Assembly (NCBI GenBank): GCA_027592275.1
Contig: JAQCKF010000007.1
Coordinates: 62,001-126,000, forward strand
Source of the DNA: Pseudomonadota bacterium
GTDB lineage: Bacteria; Pseudomonadota; Gammaproteobacteria; Pseudomonadales; Pseudohongiellaceae
Length of the DNA: 64,000 bases
Reading direction: 5' to 3'
The notes below the pieces were generated by a model. That model did no database searches, had not been told where the DNA came from, and saw only the letters and a program-made list of their open reading frames with translations. Made by a program: the position numbers and the translations under genes. This document shows positions 56,049-64,000 of this stretch, in pieces (position 1 is the stretch's first letter; every line of letters begins with the position of its first letter).

Positions 56049-57218
56049 ATGTTTCGCAATTTGTTAAAACTTGCTAGCACCGCCCTGCTAGCAACTGCGG
56101 CGGCTGGCGTTAACGCGCAGTCGGACGTATATCATGCAGCCAACCATGACTACACAGTCGTGACGGTAGCCGAAGATCTGGTACAACCATGGTCTATGGC
56201 CTGGTTGCCTGGCGGTGATATGCTAATTACAGAAAAACCTGGCCGCCTGAGAGTCGTTCGTGACGGCAACCTTCTTCCCGAAGCGGTTCCCGGTGTCCCA
56301 GATGTATTCTATGAAGGCCAAGGTGGTTTGTTTGACGTCTTGCCGCATCCAAACTTCAGCGACAACCGCTGGGTTTATCTTACCTATTCCAAAAAAACTG
56401 AAGGCAGCTCGGCAACAGCCATAGCGCGCGGTCGTTTTGAGAATGATCGCCTGACCAATGTCGTAGAAATCTTCGAAGCACAAGCAGTTGGCTTTGGACA
56501 CTACGGCGGCAAGATCGTTTTCGATAACGATGGCTATATGTTCCTGACCCTAGGCGATCGCATGGCTCCGCCTGTTGGTGATGAAGCCGCTCTGCGCGCT
56601 CACCCTGCACAGGATCGCAGCAATCACCAAGGTGTTATTGTGCGTCTGAACGATGATGGCACTGTACCCAGTGACAATCCGTTTGTTGGGCAGTCTGGCA
56701 TACTTCCTGAAATCTGGAGCTACGGTCACCGCAGCCCTCAGGGACTAGCGATTCACCCCGAGACAGGTGATCTTTGGGAGTCTGAACACGGACCACAAGG
56801 CGGCGATGAAATTAATCGCATCGAGCCTGGCAATAACTATGGCTGGCCTGTAGTTGGTCGCGGCGCAAACTATGGCGCATTCGGCAGACCTATCCATATC
56901 GGTATCAGCGAAGAAGGCATGGTACAACCTGCGCAGTTCTGGGTACCTTCAATCGCGACATCGGGCCTCATGGTCTACTCAGGCGATAAGTTCCCAATGT
57001 GGTATGGCAACATCTTCTCTGGCTCTTTAGCTGGGGAACAACTTGCTCGCTTGCAACTGTCTGACGACTACAGCAGCGTAGTTGTAGAAGAAACTCTTGT
57101 GTATGACATCGGTCGAATTCGTGACGTGCGTCAGGGTCTTGATGGCTATATCTACTTAGCTGTTTCCGATCGCAATGGCGAGGCAACTTCGGTTGTTCGC
57201 TTAGAGCCGGCTGACTAA
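56049..57218 (+). CDS. PQQ-dependent sugar dehydrogenase (soluble GDH/YliI type)
   Basis: 389-residue exported quinoprotein of the PQQ soluble aldose sugar dehydrogenase family. Signal peptide LATAAAGVNAQ. The family signatures are intact: PWSMAWLPGGDMLITEKPGRL, QGGLFDVLPHPNF, YGGKIVFDNDGYMFLTLGD, LPEIWSYGHRSPQGLAIHP and ESEHGPQGGDEINRIEPGNNYGWP, which include the PQQ and Ca2+ ligand strands. It oxidises aldose sugars in the periplasm. The PQQ must be made elsewhere or taken up, since no pqq genes are in the window. Its own terminator follows. Confidence 0.94.
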   Translation: MFRNLLKLASTALLATAAAGVNAQSDVYHAANHDYTVVTVAEDLVQPWSMAWLPGGDMLITEKPGRLRVVRDGNLLPEAVPGVPDVFYEGQGGLFDVLPHPNFSDNRWVYLTYSKKTEGSSATAIARGRFENDRLTNVVEIFEAQAVGFGHYGGKIVFDNDGYMFLTLGDRMAPPVGDEAALRAHPAQDRSNHQGVIVRLNDDGTVPSDNPFVGQSGILPEIWSYGHRSPQGLAIHPETGDLWESEHGPQGGDEINRIEPGNNYGWPVVGRGANYGAFGRPIHIGISEEGMVQPAQFWVPSIATSGLMVYSGDKFPMWYGNIFSGSLAGEQLARLQLSDDYSSVVVEETLVYDIGRIRDVRQGLDGYIYLAVSDRNGEATSVVRLEPAD

Positions 57219-57238
57219 GTCTACCGCTCAATGTTTGT

Positions 57239-57267
57239 AAAAAGGGGCCTAGATGGCCCCTTTTTTG
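57239..57267 (+). terminator. Rho-independent terminator
   Basis: AAAAAGGGGCC and GGCCCCTTTTTT, 11-bp stem, directly after the sugar dehydrogenase gene. Confidence 0.92.
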
Positions 57268-57566
57268 TGGCTCTACATTCCGCTATCGCTTTGCAGAAAA
57301 ACTGGCGAAATTCATCAATCAGTAGCCTTTTCACACACCCCATCCACAGCCTGGCCCCGCAGCACATTGTGGAACTCTCAGCTCGATAGACCGAGAAGCC
57401 CATATTTTATAGCCTCCACGGCAACACCCCTCACTATAAGCTGCGCTGGCGCGATTGTTGCTTTACTTAGTTACTGCCAACAGTACCTAACAACAATAGC
57501 TGACACGCGAGCACAACCTTGATTCAATCAAGGCTAGCTCTGGAAGAATTTTTAAGGAGACAGTTT
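57268..57566. other. gene-free stretch before the 2TM protein gene
   Basis: No convincing coding frame, hairpin or repeat. It presumably carries the promoter of the membrane protein gene, whose ribosome site TTAAGGAG lies at the right end. Confidence 0.4.
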
Positions 57567-58439
57567 ATGGCCGACATGCTGCAGTTCGAATCGAAAGACG
57601 AAGACCCACAACAGCAAGATACTGATCAGGCAGATAAACAACGTCAGAGCGCTGCGTCCCGCCGCTACAGTAGCGACGAAGTCGCCGACATAATTCGCTT
57701 CAGTCTATTGGACGAATCTGGCAAGCAAGATGAGGCTGTCGATCATGACGAGCTACTCTCCATAGGCAAAGAATTCGGCGTCGAAGATGCACAGATTGAT
57801 CGTGCTATTCGCTCGCTCGAGGAAGAACGTCGAACTAAGGACAAAGAACAACATCTCTGGCAAAAATTCAAAGCCCATTGCATGACTTCTATCGCCGTCA
57901 TGATTCTGTGCTTTATCATTAATATTTTTACTGGAATGGCTATTTTCTGGTCGAGCTATGTGGCATTCGCCTTGGGCCTATTTCTACTAGGACACTATGC
58001 CGGTGTTCGTTTTGCGCCAGAGTTTGTTGAGATGGCTCTGGAACGAAGTCGTGGACTCGCACGAAATTACTACGAAGACCAATACATGGACGATAAAAAT
58101 ATGGCGTTCAATGTCTGGGATAATTCGGGCCTATTAGAATCGGATGGCTTGCTATCCTTCGCTAATAACACCCTTAAAATTGAGTACCAGACAACCGATT
58201 CCGTGTTGGGAATATTCAAGACATCAGTGAAAGAAATCGAAGTCAGCGTGGAGGATATTCGTCAAGTACGAATAGAACGCAAGATGTTCGGCTCAGAACT
58301 TGTCTTACAAGGTAGCAGTCTTCGCATTTTTAGAAATTTGCCGGGTAGTACGGGAGGAGATCTGCGAATCAAGATTAGTCGTCTGTCACAACTAGCCGCG
58401 CAGAATCTTATCGAAGGAATTACAGTAGCAAAGGGCTAA
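57567..58439 (+). CDS. inner-membrane protein with 2TM domain
   Basis: 290-residue membrane protein. The start is ATG at 57567 because AGGAG lies 7 bases upstream; the TTG at 57519 is less likely. The N-terminal cytoplasmic part has a helical regulatory segment (SSDEVADIIRFSLLDES, LLSIGKEFGVEDAQIDRAI), then two hydrophobic helices (MTSIAVMILCFIINIFTG, YVAFALGLFLLGHYAGV) of the 2TM-domain type, then a soluble beta-rich domain. Function unknown; may be an adaptor or stress-linked protein. Confidence 0.8.
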   Translation: MADMLQFESKDEDPQQQDTDQADKQRQSAASRRYSSDEVADIIRFSLLDESGKQDEAVDHDELLSIGKEFGVEDAQIDRAIRSLEEERRTKDKEQHLWQKFKAHCMTSIAVMILCFIINIFTGMAIFWSSYVAFALGLFLLGHYAGVRFAPEFVEMALERSRGLARNYYEDQYMDDKNMAFNVWDNSGLLESDGLLSFANNTLKIEYQTTDSVLGIFKTSVKEIEVSVEDIRQVRIERKMFGSELVLQGSSLRIFRNLPGSTGGDLRIKISRLSQLAAQNLIEGITVAKG

Positions 58440-58739
58440 AAGAGCTAACCCAAGAACTTTTCAGAGCAACTGCTCAGATTCCCGCGGCTTTACCGCATCT
58501 GGAATTGTTCGAGGAATTTTTGGGTGCCTCAGTGCAACTCACTCTGTGAGAAAATAATAGAAGAGGCTACGAAGTACTGCCCGCTCTAACTCCCGCTCCC
58601 CGACCGAGACGCCCACCTTAATCTAGCCTATTCGCAACTTAAGCCTCATACTCAATGGCATTCGCGCCATATGCATACTCAATAGTATTCGCAAACGGGT
58701 AGGCATGAACGAGAATCAGAAAAAAGCAAAGGACCCTGA
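58440..58739. other. gene-free stretch before the DUF2855 gene
   Basis: No convincing frame or repeat was seen; the DUF2855 start codon is at 58740 without a strong ribosome site, so its promoter and initiation region are in this gap. Confidence 0.4.
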
Positions 58740-59831
58740 ATGAACGAATTACAAATACTGAAGAGCGATATTACACAAAGCCGAGTAGTTGAATCAGAGC
58801 TGGATGTTGATACCCCTCTCGTTTCAGGCGAAATTTTGTTGAAGGTAGACAAATTTGGTTTCAGTGCAAACAACGTTACCTATGCCGCAGCCGGCGATCA
58901 ATTAGGCTACTGGCAGTTCTTCCCAGCCTCGAACAACGAGACTGAAACCTGGGGCATCATTCCTGTGTGGGGATTCGCCGATGTGGTGGCTAGCAACGCA
59001 GAGGGTGTAGACGTAGGTGAGCGAATATTTGGTTACTACCCTACCAATAGCTATCTGAAAATGCAGAACGTGAAAGTGTTAGAAAGTCGACTTGTCGACG
59101 GCGCTGAACACCGCTCCAAACTACCCCCCGGTTACAACACCTACCGACGAGTAGAAAAGGAGCCAGACTACGACAGGAACATGGACAATATGCGGATGCT
59201 CCTGTGGCCCCTGTATATTACGTCATTCTGTTTGTGGGACAGCCTGCAGCACAATAGCTGGCATGGCGCCAAGCAAGTTATCGTAATTAGTGCATCTAGC
59301 AAGACCAGCATCGGCTTGGGCTATGCACTAGGTGCTGACACAGACGCTCCTGCTTCGATTGGTCTTACCTCGAAAGGCAATCAAGAATGGGTTGCCGGTC
59401 TTGAGTTATATGACAAGACAATGAACTACAACGCGCTTGAAGAAATCGACGCATCGATACCTACGGTGATAGTGGACATGTCAGGCAACTCGCAATTACT
59501 AGCAGACATACACGCACATCTAGGCCAGAGCCTAGTTCATTGCCTGAATGTTGGGCTAACACATTGGAGCGAAGGCGGAAAAGACACGGGTATCCCCGAG
59601 GATAGGAGAGAGTTCTTCTTCGCGCCTAGCCATATTCAAATGCGCATAAAAGAATGGGGGCACGAAGGATTCGACTCCAAGTCATCACAATTCATCACTG
59701 ACTCATGTAAACGCAGTGCCAACTGGATAAAAATAGAGAAGCTGGACGGCGTTGAGAAACTCGCCGACATTTACGCTGATGTCTGTGCCGGCAAGCTGCC
59801 ACCCGAGAAAGCCCTAGTTATAAAACTATAG
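58740..59831 (+). CDS. DUF2855 family protein
   Basis: 363-residue protein recognised as DUF2855, an oxidoreductase-like family. It has a medium-chain-dehydrogenase-like N-terminus (VSGEILLKVDKFGFSANNV, TWGIIPVWGFADVV) and a central Rossmann strand (VIVISASSKTSIGLGYAL) without the classical GxGxxG. No signal peptide. 17 bases downstream of its stop begins the flavoprotein gene, so an operon is likely. Confidence 0.85.
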   Translation: MNELQILKSDITQSRVVESELDVDTPLVSGEILLKVDKFGFSANNVTYAAAGDQLGYWQFFPASNNETETWGIIPVWGFADVVASNAEGVDVGERIFGYYPTNSYLKMQNVKVLESRLVDGAEHRSKLPPGYNTYRRVEKEPDYDRNMDNMRMLLWPLYITSFCLWDSLQHNSWHGAKQVIVISASSKTSIGLGYALGADTDAPASIGLTSKGNQEWVAGLELYDKTMNYNALEEIDASIPTVIVDMSGNSQLLADIHAHLGQSLVHCLNVGLTHWSEGGKDTGIPEDRREFFFAPSHIQMRIKEWGHEGFDSKSSQFITDSCKRSANWIKIEKLDGVEKLADIYADVCAGKLPPEKALVIKL

Positions 59832-59848
59832 ACTGACAAAAATAGCCT

Positions 59849-61144
59849 ATGTCTAATCAGAAGACTTTCCCCGAGTACAAATCGAAGAGCGGTTGGAACG
59901 CGCTGCTGCCCGCGCGCGAGGCAAACCCTGCCCTGGAAAAAGATATTTCTGTAGATGTGCTGATCATCGGCGCTGGCTGGACTGGAATATCCGCCGCTAA
60001 GCGTTGGCATAGTCTGTCGCCCGAGGCTGGCATCGCCTTGATAGATGCCAGCGAGATCGGTGAAGGCAACCCCGGACGCAATTCCGGATTCTTGTTGGAG
60101 ATAGCCCTTGCTGAGGACGCCAATCCAAATCAAGTAGATAAGATGAAGCTCTGCAACCAACTCACAGCAAGCACAATGGCGGAAATCCTCGCCGAAATTG
60201 AATGCTCTGGTCACACAGTCGACATAGCGAAGACTGGAACTTATCGCGCAGCCGCTAGCGAAGTTGGACTCAAGTCGCTACAAAACTATCGCTCCTTCCT
60301 CGAGGCAGCCGGCCTCGAGTATGAAAGCCTGGATCGGTCAACACTTAAATCAAGAATAGGCTCGGACTTCTATCAGGAGGGACTCTATTCTCCCGACTGC
60401 TATCTCGCACAACCTGCCGCTGCTATTCGCGCGCTCGCGTCACTGCTACCGGAATCAGTGCAACTGTTTGAGAACACAGCTGCGCTGAAGTTAGAACAAC
60501 AATCTGGCGGGTGGCAAGTGCAGACGCCGAACGGCATCATCAATGCACGCAAACTAGTATTGGCTAACAATGCCTTCAGCAAGGAACTCGGTATCGGTCG
60601 CTCTCGCCTCGTAGCGATGCATACCTACGCAGGACTAACGCCAGTGTTAGAACAGTCTGTATTAGATGACTTAGGGGGTGATGAGAGCTGGGGCCTACTC
60701 CCCACTCATCGACTCGGCAGCACCCTGCGTCGAACCTGTGACGGAAGATTAATGGTGCGCTCCATGCATAGCTACGAGAAGGAGGCTCCTCGAGGAAAGA
60801 TCATCGGTGAACTCCAACACCGCCTCGAGAAACGTTTTCCACAACTACCTAATAGTGACTTCGAACACTGCTGGGGCGGCGCCGTCGGCTTTACTTTCAA
60901 TGGGGGTGCCGTGTGGGGCGAATTCAAGCCGGGGCTCTATGTATCAGCAGGCTGCAACGGTGGCGGCACAGTCAAAGGGACTCTTCTCGGAAAACTGCTC
61001 GTCGAGGCAGCTCATGGTATGACGGTGCCAAATGTACCTAAATTATTTGGCCGGGCTAGCTGGATGCCTCCAGAGCCCTTCCGCAAAATTGGCTACAAGC
61101 TAGCCGCCTCTGTGGAAAGCCGCCAAGGCCGACACGAGCTATGA
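59849..61144 (+). CDS. FAD-dependent amine/amino-acid oxidoreductase, PuuB-like
   Basis: 431-residue flavoprotein of the DAO family. FAD motif VDVLIIGAGWTGISAAKRW (about 32-50), then IDASEIGEGNPGRNSGF (the GRNSG motif of gamma-glutamylputrescine oxidoreductase-like enzymes) and WGGAVGFTFNG and the late NGGGTVKGTLLGKLL. It may oxidise polyamines, N-methyl amino acids or related amines. Coupled to the DUF2855 gene, so one may act on the other's product (inference). Confidence 0.9.
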   Translation: MSNQKTFPEYKSKSGWNALLPAREANPALEKDISVDVLIIGAGWTGISAAKRWHSLSPEAGIALIDASEIGEGNPGRNSGFLLEIALAEDANPNQVDKMKLCNQLTASTMAEILAEIECSGHTVDIAKTGTYRAAASEVGLKSLQNYRSFLEAAGLEYESLDRSTLKSRIGSDFYQEGLYSPDCYLAQPAAAIRALASLLPESVQLFENTAALKLEQQSGGWQVQTPNGIINARKLVLANNAFSKELGIGRSRLVAMHTYAGLTPVLEQSVLDDLGGDESWGLLPTHRLGSTLRRTCDGRLMVRSMHSYEKEAPRGKIIGELQHRLEKRFPQLPNSDFEHCWGGAVGFTFNGGAVWGEFKPGLYVSAGCNGGGTVKGTLLGKLLVEAAHGMTVPNVPKLFGRASWMPPEPFRKIGYKLAASVESRQGRHEL

Positions 61145-61223
61145 GACACGTGTCTGCTACATCATAAGCCTCACTAAGACAGATTGGTTGGGCAGGCCCC
61201 TTGATTTGCGCTAAATAAGAAGA

Positions 61224-61266
61224 ATAGGGGCTATCGCTTGAAACCCAATGACTATATAGCCCCTAT
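61224..61266. repeat. 11-bp perfect inverted repeat between flavoprotein and FAH genes
   Basis: ATAGGGGCTAT (61224-61234) and ATAGCCCCTAT (61256-61266), 21 bases apart, no T-run. Could terminate or protect the upstream transcript. Confidence 0.5.
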
Positions 61267-61369
61267 GTCCCATTGATCGGTTTCCTATTCTAGACGAGAC
61301 AAAAAGATCGCTTTTGACTACACTCTGAGCGTTCAGATTTCGACTGAAACAATAGTAACGAGGTTAATC

Positions 61370-62293
61370 ATGTCTAAGAGAATACTTGCCACTGTGGCTA
61401 CAGCGATTGCTCTAGCGCTGTCTAGTAGCTTCTTGAATGCTGCAGAAATAAAGTTAGTCCGCTTTGGCCCATTGGGCGAAGAGCGACCGGGCATAGTCGA
61501 TGCGCAGGGTCAGATCCATGATCTTTCGGCACATATCGATGACATTACCCCCGATACGCTTTCTGCTGCCTCGCTTGAGGAGATCGCACAAATCCCTATG
61601 AGCGAATTGCCTGTGGTTCAGGGCAGCCCTCGACTCGGAGTACCAGTCACAGGGACGGGCAAGATCGTCGCCATCGGTTTCAACTACGTGAATCACGCGG
61701 CAGAAATGGCAGTAGAGCTACCTACCGAACCACTGGTATTCATGAAGGCGACCTCCGCCCTGACAGGCCCTTTCGACAATGTGATCCAACCACGCAACGG
61801 CCATAAGCTCGACTACGAATCAGAACTGGTCATTGTGATTGGACGCCGCGCCCAATATATAACTGAGAACGAGGTCTTCGACTATATCGCGGGCTTCACG
61901 GTTGGACACGACGTTTCCGAGCGTGCCTTTCAGCGCGAACGTGGCGGACAATTCACGAAGGGTAAGAGTGCCGATACTTTCGCTCCTGTAGGCCCTTATT
62001 TGGTGACTCCCGACAATATCGATGACGTACAGAACCTATCTATCTGGTCAGAAGTGAATGGAGAGATGCGCCAGCAAGGCACTACGGCCGACATGGTCTT
62101 CGGTGTTAAGGAAATCGTCAGTCACCTGAGCCAGTTCATGACGCTCTATCCCGGTGACCTGATCTTTACCGGAACTCCAGCTGGCGTTGGTGATGGCATG
62201 GTTCCACCAAGCTACTTAAAGCCGGGCGATGTTGTTCGTGTTGGAATCGAAGGCTTGGAGTTCCAACGACAAACTATTGTGGCACCGCGCTAG
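61370..62293 (+). CDS. exported fumarylacetoacetate-hydrolase-family protein
   Basis: 307-residue FAH-family protein with a signal peptide (MSKRILATVATAIALALSSS, cut near LNAAE). The catalytic fold has KIVAIGFNYVNHAAEM, LDYESELVIVIGRRAQ (Mg2+ Asp/Glu), HDVSERAFQRERGGQF, KSADTFAPVGPYLV and IFTGTPAGVGDG. FAH enzymes normally cleave C-C bonds in the cytoplasm, so an exported form is unusual. Convergent with the PQQ dehydrogenase. Confidence 0.9.
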   Translation: MSKRILATVATAIALALSSSFLNAAEIKLVRFGPLGEERPGIVDAQGQIHDLSAHIDDITPDTLSAASLEEIAQIPMSELPVVQGSPRLGVPVTGTGKIVAIGFNYVNHAAEMAVELPTEPLVFMKATSALTGPFDNVIQPRNGHKLDYESELVIVIGRRAQYITENEVFDYIAGFTVGHDVSERAFQRERGGQFTKGKSADTFAPVGPYLVTPDNIDDVQNLSIWSEVNGEMRQQGTTADMVFGVKEIVSHLSQFMTLYPGDLIFTGTPAGVGDGMVPPSYLKPGDVVRVGIEGLEFQRQTIVAPR

Positions 62294-62336
62294 AGTGTAT
62301 ACCCAGACCTAGTTTATCCAGACCTATTCTATTCGA

Positions 62337-63965
62337 CTATTCTAAGCCGAATACGAATAGAGTCTGCCCACCAATAATCGCAACGCGCTGATTCCCCTGA
62401 ACGGAGAACCCCATGGGGTTGGTGCGAATGTGCGCGCCAGAATTAAAGAACCACAGAGGGTCTCCATCTTCCGCATCCAATGCGAAGAAATTACCTTCAT
62501 TGCTGGCACCGAACACTAGGCCTCCAGCTGTAGCCATCACGCCCGACCAGGGCGGGGTCTGCAACTCAAACTCCCACTGCTGCTCGCCAGTCATCACATC
62601 TAACGCTAGGATGGCTCCAGAGGCATCGTCACCGTCTAGTGGTTGTTCACCACCTCCTAAGAAAGGCATGCCCCGCTCGTATTCCACATCAGACTTAAAG
62701 TAGATTGCACCCATGCGACGATTCGGCACGAAGAACTGTTCGGTCAGTGGATTGTACGAGGGAGAGAACCAGTTGGTAGCACCTTGAAGGCTAGGCCAAA
62801 CCAGGTTCCCTTCGCGCATTGGCTCTGTATTGGGAATTACGATTGGCCTACCGTTATCATCAATACCTTCAGACCAGGTCTGGTAAGAATACTCTTCACC
62901 TAACAAGTATTCTCCGGTTTCTCGATCCAGCAAGTAATAGAATGCATTGCGATTAGCCAAGGCAAGAAGCTTGCGCTGCTGGCCTTCGAACTCACCATCA
63001 ACCAACACGGGAATCTGATTAGCATCCCAATCATGAGTATCGTGCGGCGTGTATTGGAAATACCATTTCATCTCGCCGGTATCGGGGTCTAGCGCCAACA
63101 CCGCGCAGGTAAATAGATTGTCGCCGGGGCGTAGATCGCCGTTCCAATCTGGTGCCGGATTTCCTGTAGTCCAATACAATAAATCCAGTTCTGGATCGTA
63201 GGATCCAGTCAGCCAGGTAGAACCACCGCCGGTCTGCCAGTCGTCGCCCTGCCAGGTTTCACTGCCGGGCTCGCCAGGAGCTGGCACTGTAAAGGTCCGC
63301 CACAGGCGCTCGCCCGTCTCGGAACCGTAGGCGTCAATATAGCCGCGCACGCCAGCCTCAGCACCGCTCACACCAACTACAATTTTTCCATCCAACGCCA
63401 GCGGAGCCAGAGTCAGCGAAAAGCCTGCGGCGTTATCCGCCACCGTAGTCTCCCAACGCACGGCACCGGTCCGTGCATCGAGAGCGAAGAGGCGTGCATC
63501 TAACGTCGCTACATACACTTTGTCATCCAGCAGGGCGACACCGCGATTAATTCGTGGAAAACCGATATTTAAAACGTCGTTGGTAATGTCCGGAACGAAA
63601 TGCCACAATAGCCTGCCCGTGCGCGTGTCCAGAGCGGTCACGCTGCTAGGCGATTCCGTTATATACATGACATCACCCGCCACAAGAGGTGTCGTCTCTT
63701 GCAGAGCCGCACCGCTTATTCCTGTAGGCTGCATCTGATACGCCCACATCACCTTCAGCTGATCAACATTGACCGTATTGATCTGGCTCAGCGGAGAAAA
63801 ACGCTGCGACTTATATCCGCCGGAATAAGAAAGCCAGTCGGCACCATTTGTCTCATCAGCGAGAAGCGCCTCGAAAGGTGTGTCCGCTAGAACGGCGCTG
63901 TTTCCTAAACAAAGAAGCAGGAATACAGAGAACAATTTGGTTTTTGATAATACCGATAACTTCAT
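62337..63965 (-). CDS. PQQ-dependent dehydrogenase, alcohol-like, no Cys-Cys
   Basis: 542-residue exported quinoprotein. Signal peptide VFLLLCLGNSAVLAD. Blades: DWLSYSGGYKSQRFSPLSQI, KVMWAYQMQPTG, VTALDTRTGRLLWHFVPD, LFALDARTGAVRWETTV, GNPAPDWNGDLRPGDNLF (Ca2+/PQQ), TCAVLALDPDTGEMKWYF. Unlike methanol/ethanol dehydrogenases it lacks the vicinal Cys disulfide before INRGVAL and has no heme domain, so a separate electron acceptor is needed. The ATG start at 63965 follows GGAG; TTG at 63980 is inside it. Confidence 0.9.
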   Translation of the reverse strand: MKLSVLSKTKLFSVFLLLCLGNSAVLADTPFEALLADETNGADWLSYSGGYKSQRFSPLSQINTVNVDQLKVMWAYQMQPTGISGAALQETTPLVAGDVMYITESPSSVTALDTRTGRLLWHFVPDITNDVLNIGFPRINRGVALLDDKVYVATLDARLFALDARTGAVRWETTVADNAAGFSLTLAPLALDGKIVVGVSGAEAGVRGYIDAYGSETGERLWRTFTVPAPGEPGSETWQGDDWQTGGGSTWLTGSYDPELDLLYWTTGNPAPDWNGDLRPGDNLFTCAVLALDPDTGEMKWYFQYTPHDTHDWDANQIPVLVDGEFEGQQRKLLALANRNAFYYLLDRETGEYLLGEEYSYQTWSEGIDDNGRPIVIPNTEPMREGNLVWPSLQGATNWFSPSYNPLTEQFFVPNRRMGAIYFKSDVEYERGMPFLGGGEQPLDGDDASGAILALDVMTGEQQWEFELQTPPWSGVMATAGGLVFGASNEGNFFALDAEDGDPLWFFNSGAHIRTNPMGFSVQGNQRVAIIGGQTLFVFGLE

Positions 63966-64000
63966 TTCATTCTTCTCCAATCTTTATTTCAGGCTCATGA

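Noticed and set aside
1..64000. CRISPR, phage, IS, tRNA and rRNA
   Set aside because: No spaced repeats, transposase, integrase, or RNA gene signatures were seen while reading both strands; a search with dedicated tools could still find a short RNA gene.

Overview
The window looks like the chromosome of a heterotrophic, probably marine, gammaproteobacterium. The basis is the family mix: a TonB-dependent receptor, NhaA, a sodium-symporter-family (NSS) carrier, a DUF1631 protein, HD-GYP with an N-terminal DUF3391-like region, PilZ, PQQ dehydrogenases and many exported proteins. No rRNA, tRNA, phage, transposase or CRISPR array was seen. GC is moderate. Shine-Dalgarno sites are clear, and GGCC-stem, T-tail terminators recur.

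Layout. 1-10.6 kb: a 5'-truncated M19 dipeptidase, a cupin, a decayed FecR-domain gene, an M14 peptidase, an iodotyrosine-deiodinase-like nitroreductase, a TPR protein, and an NSS transporter behind a small frameshifted exported gene. 10.7-17.2 kb: two secreted proteins of a PDLxGxW family, a hydroxyisobutyrate-dehydrogenase-type reductase, an exported amidohydrolase, a Ser/Thr kinase and a thioesterase. 17.2-24.5 kb: a structured leader in front of a DUF1631 gene split by two in-frame stops, a serine hydrolase, an MFS carrier and a thioredoxin-like/heme/copper-monooxygenase protein. 24.8-34.5 kb: a secreted protein, two tandem cytochrome c/copper-monooxygenase paralogues, a cupin, a rearrangement scar with gene remnants, a TonB receptor with a long leader and a small secreted protein. 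34.6-45.4 kb: two NHL-propeller (PAL-like) proteins, SOUL, fasciclin, NhaA, an alpha/beta hydrolase, a renalase-like flavoprotein, an HD-GYP phosphodiesterase, and a TPR protein coupled to a 2OG-Fe(II) oxygenase. 45.6-55.2 kb: PilZ, a CoA transferase, a third PDLxGxW protein, a DUF305-LVIVD fusion, and two YceI proteins followed upstream by a PQQ dehydrogenase. 55.5-64 kb: a small repeat protein, a PQQ sugar dehydrogenase, a membrane protein, DUF2855, an amine-oxidase-type flavoprotein, an exported FAH-family protein and another PQQ dehydrogenase.

Most of the window encodes periplasmic or outer-membrane catabolism: quinoprotein dehydrogenases, copper monooxygenases carrying their own c-type heme, propeller lyase-like proteins, cupins and peptidases. 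The regulatory genes are the HD-GYP and PilZ proteins (c-di-GMP) and the kinase. The best candidate for an undescribed system is the set of three heme-fused PHM-type copper monooxygenases with two PAL-like propellers in the same region; the link between them is inference. The second theme is gene decay. FecR, DUF1631 and a TPR remnant carry in-frame stops of all three types, and other genes carry frameshifts, which fits pseudogenisation or sequence error better than codon reassignment.
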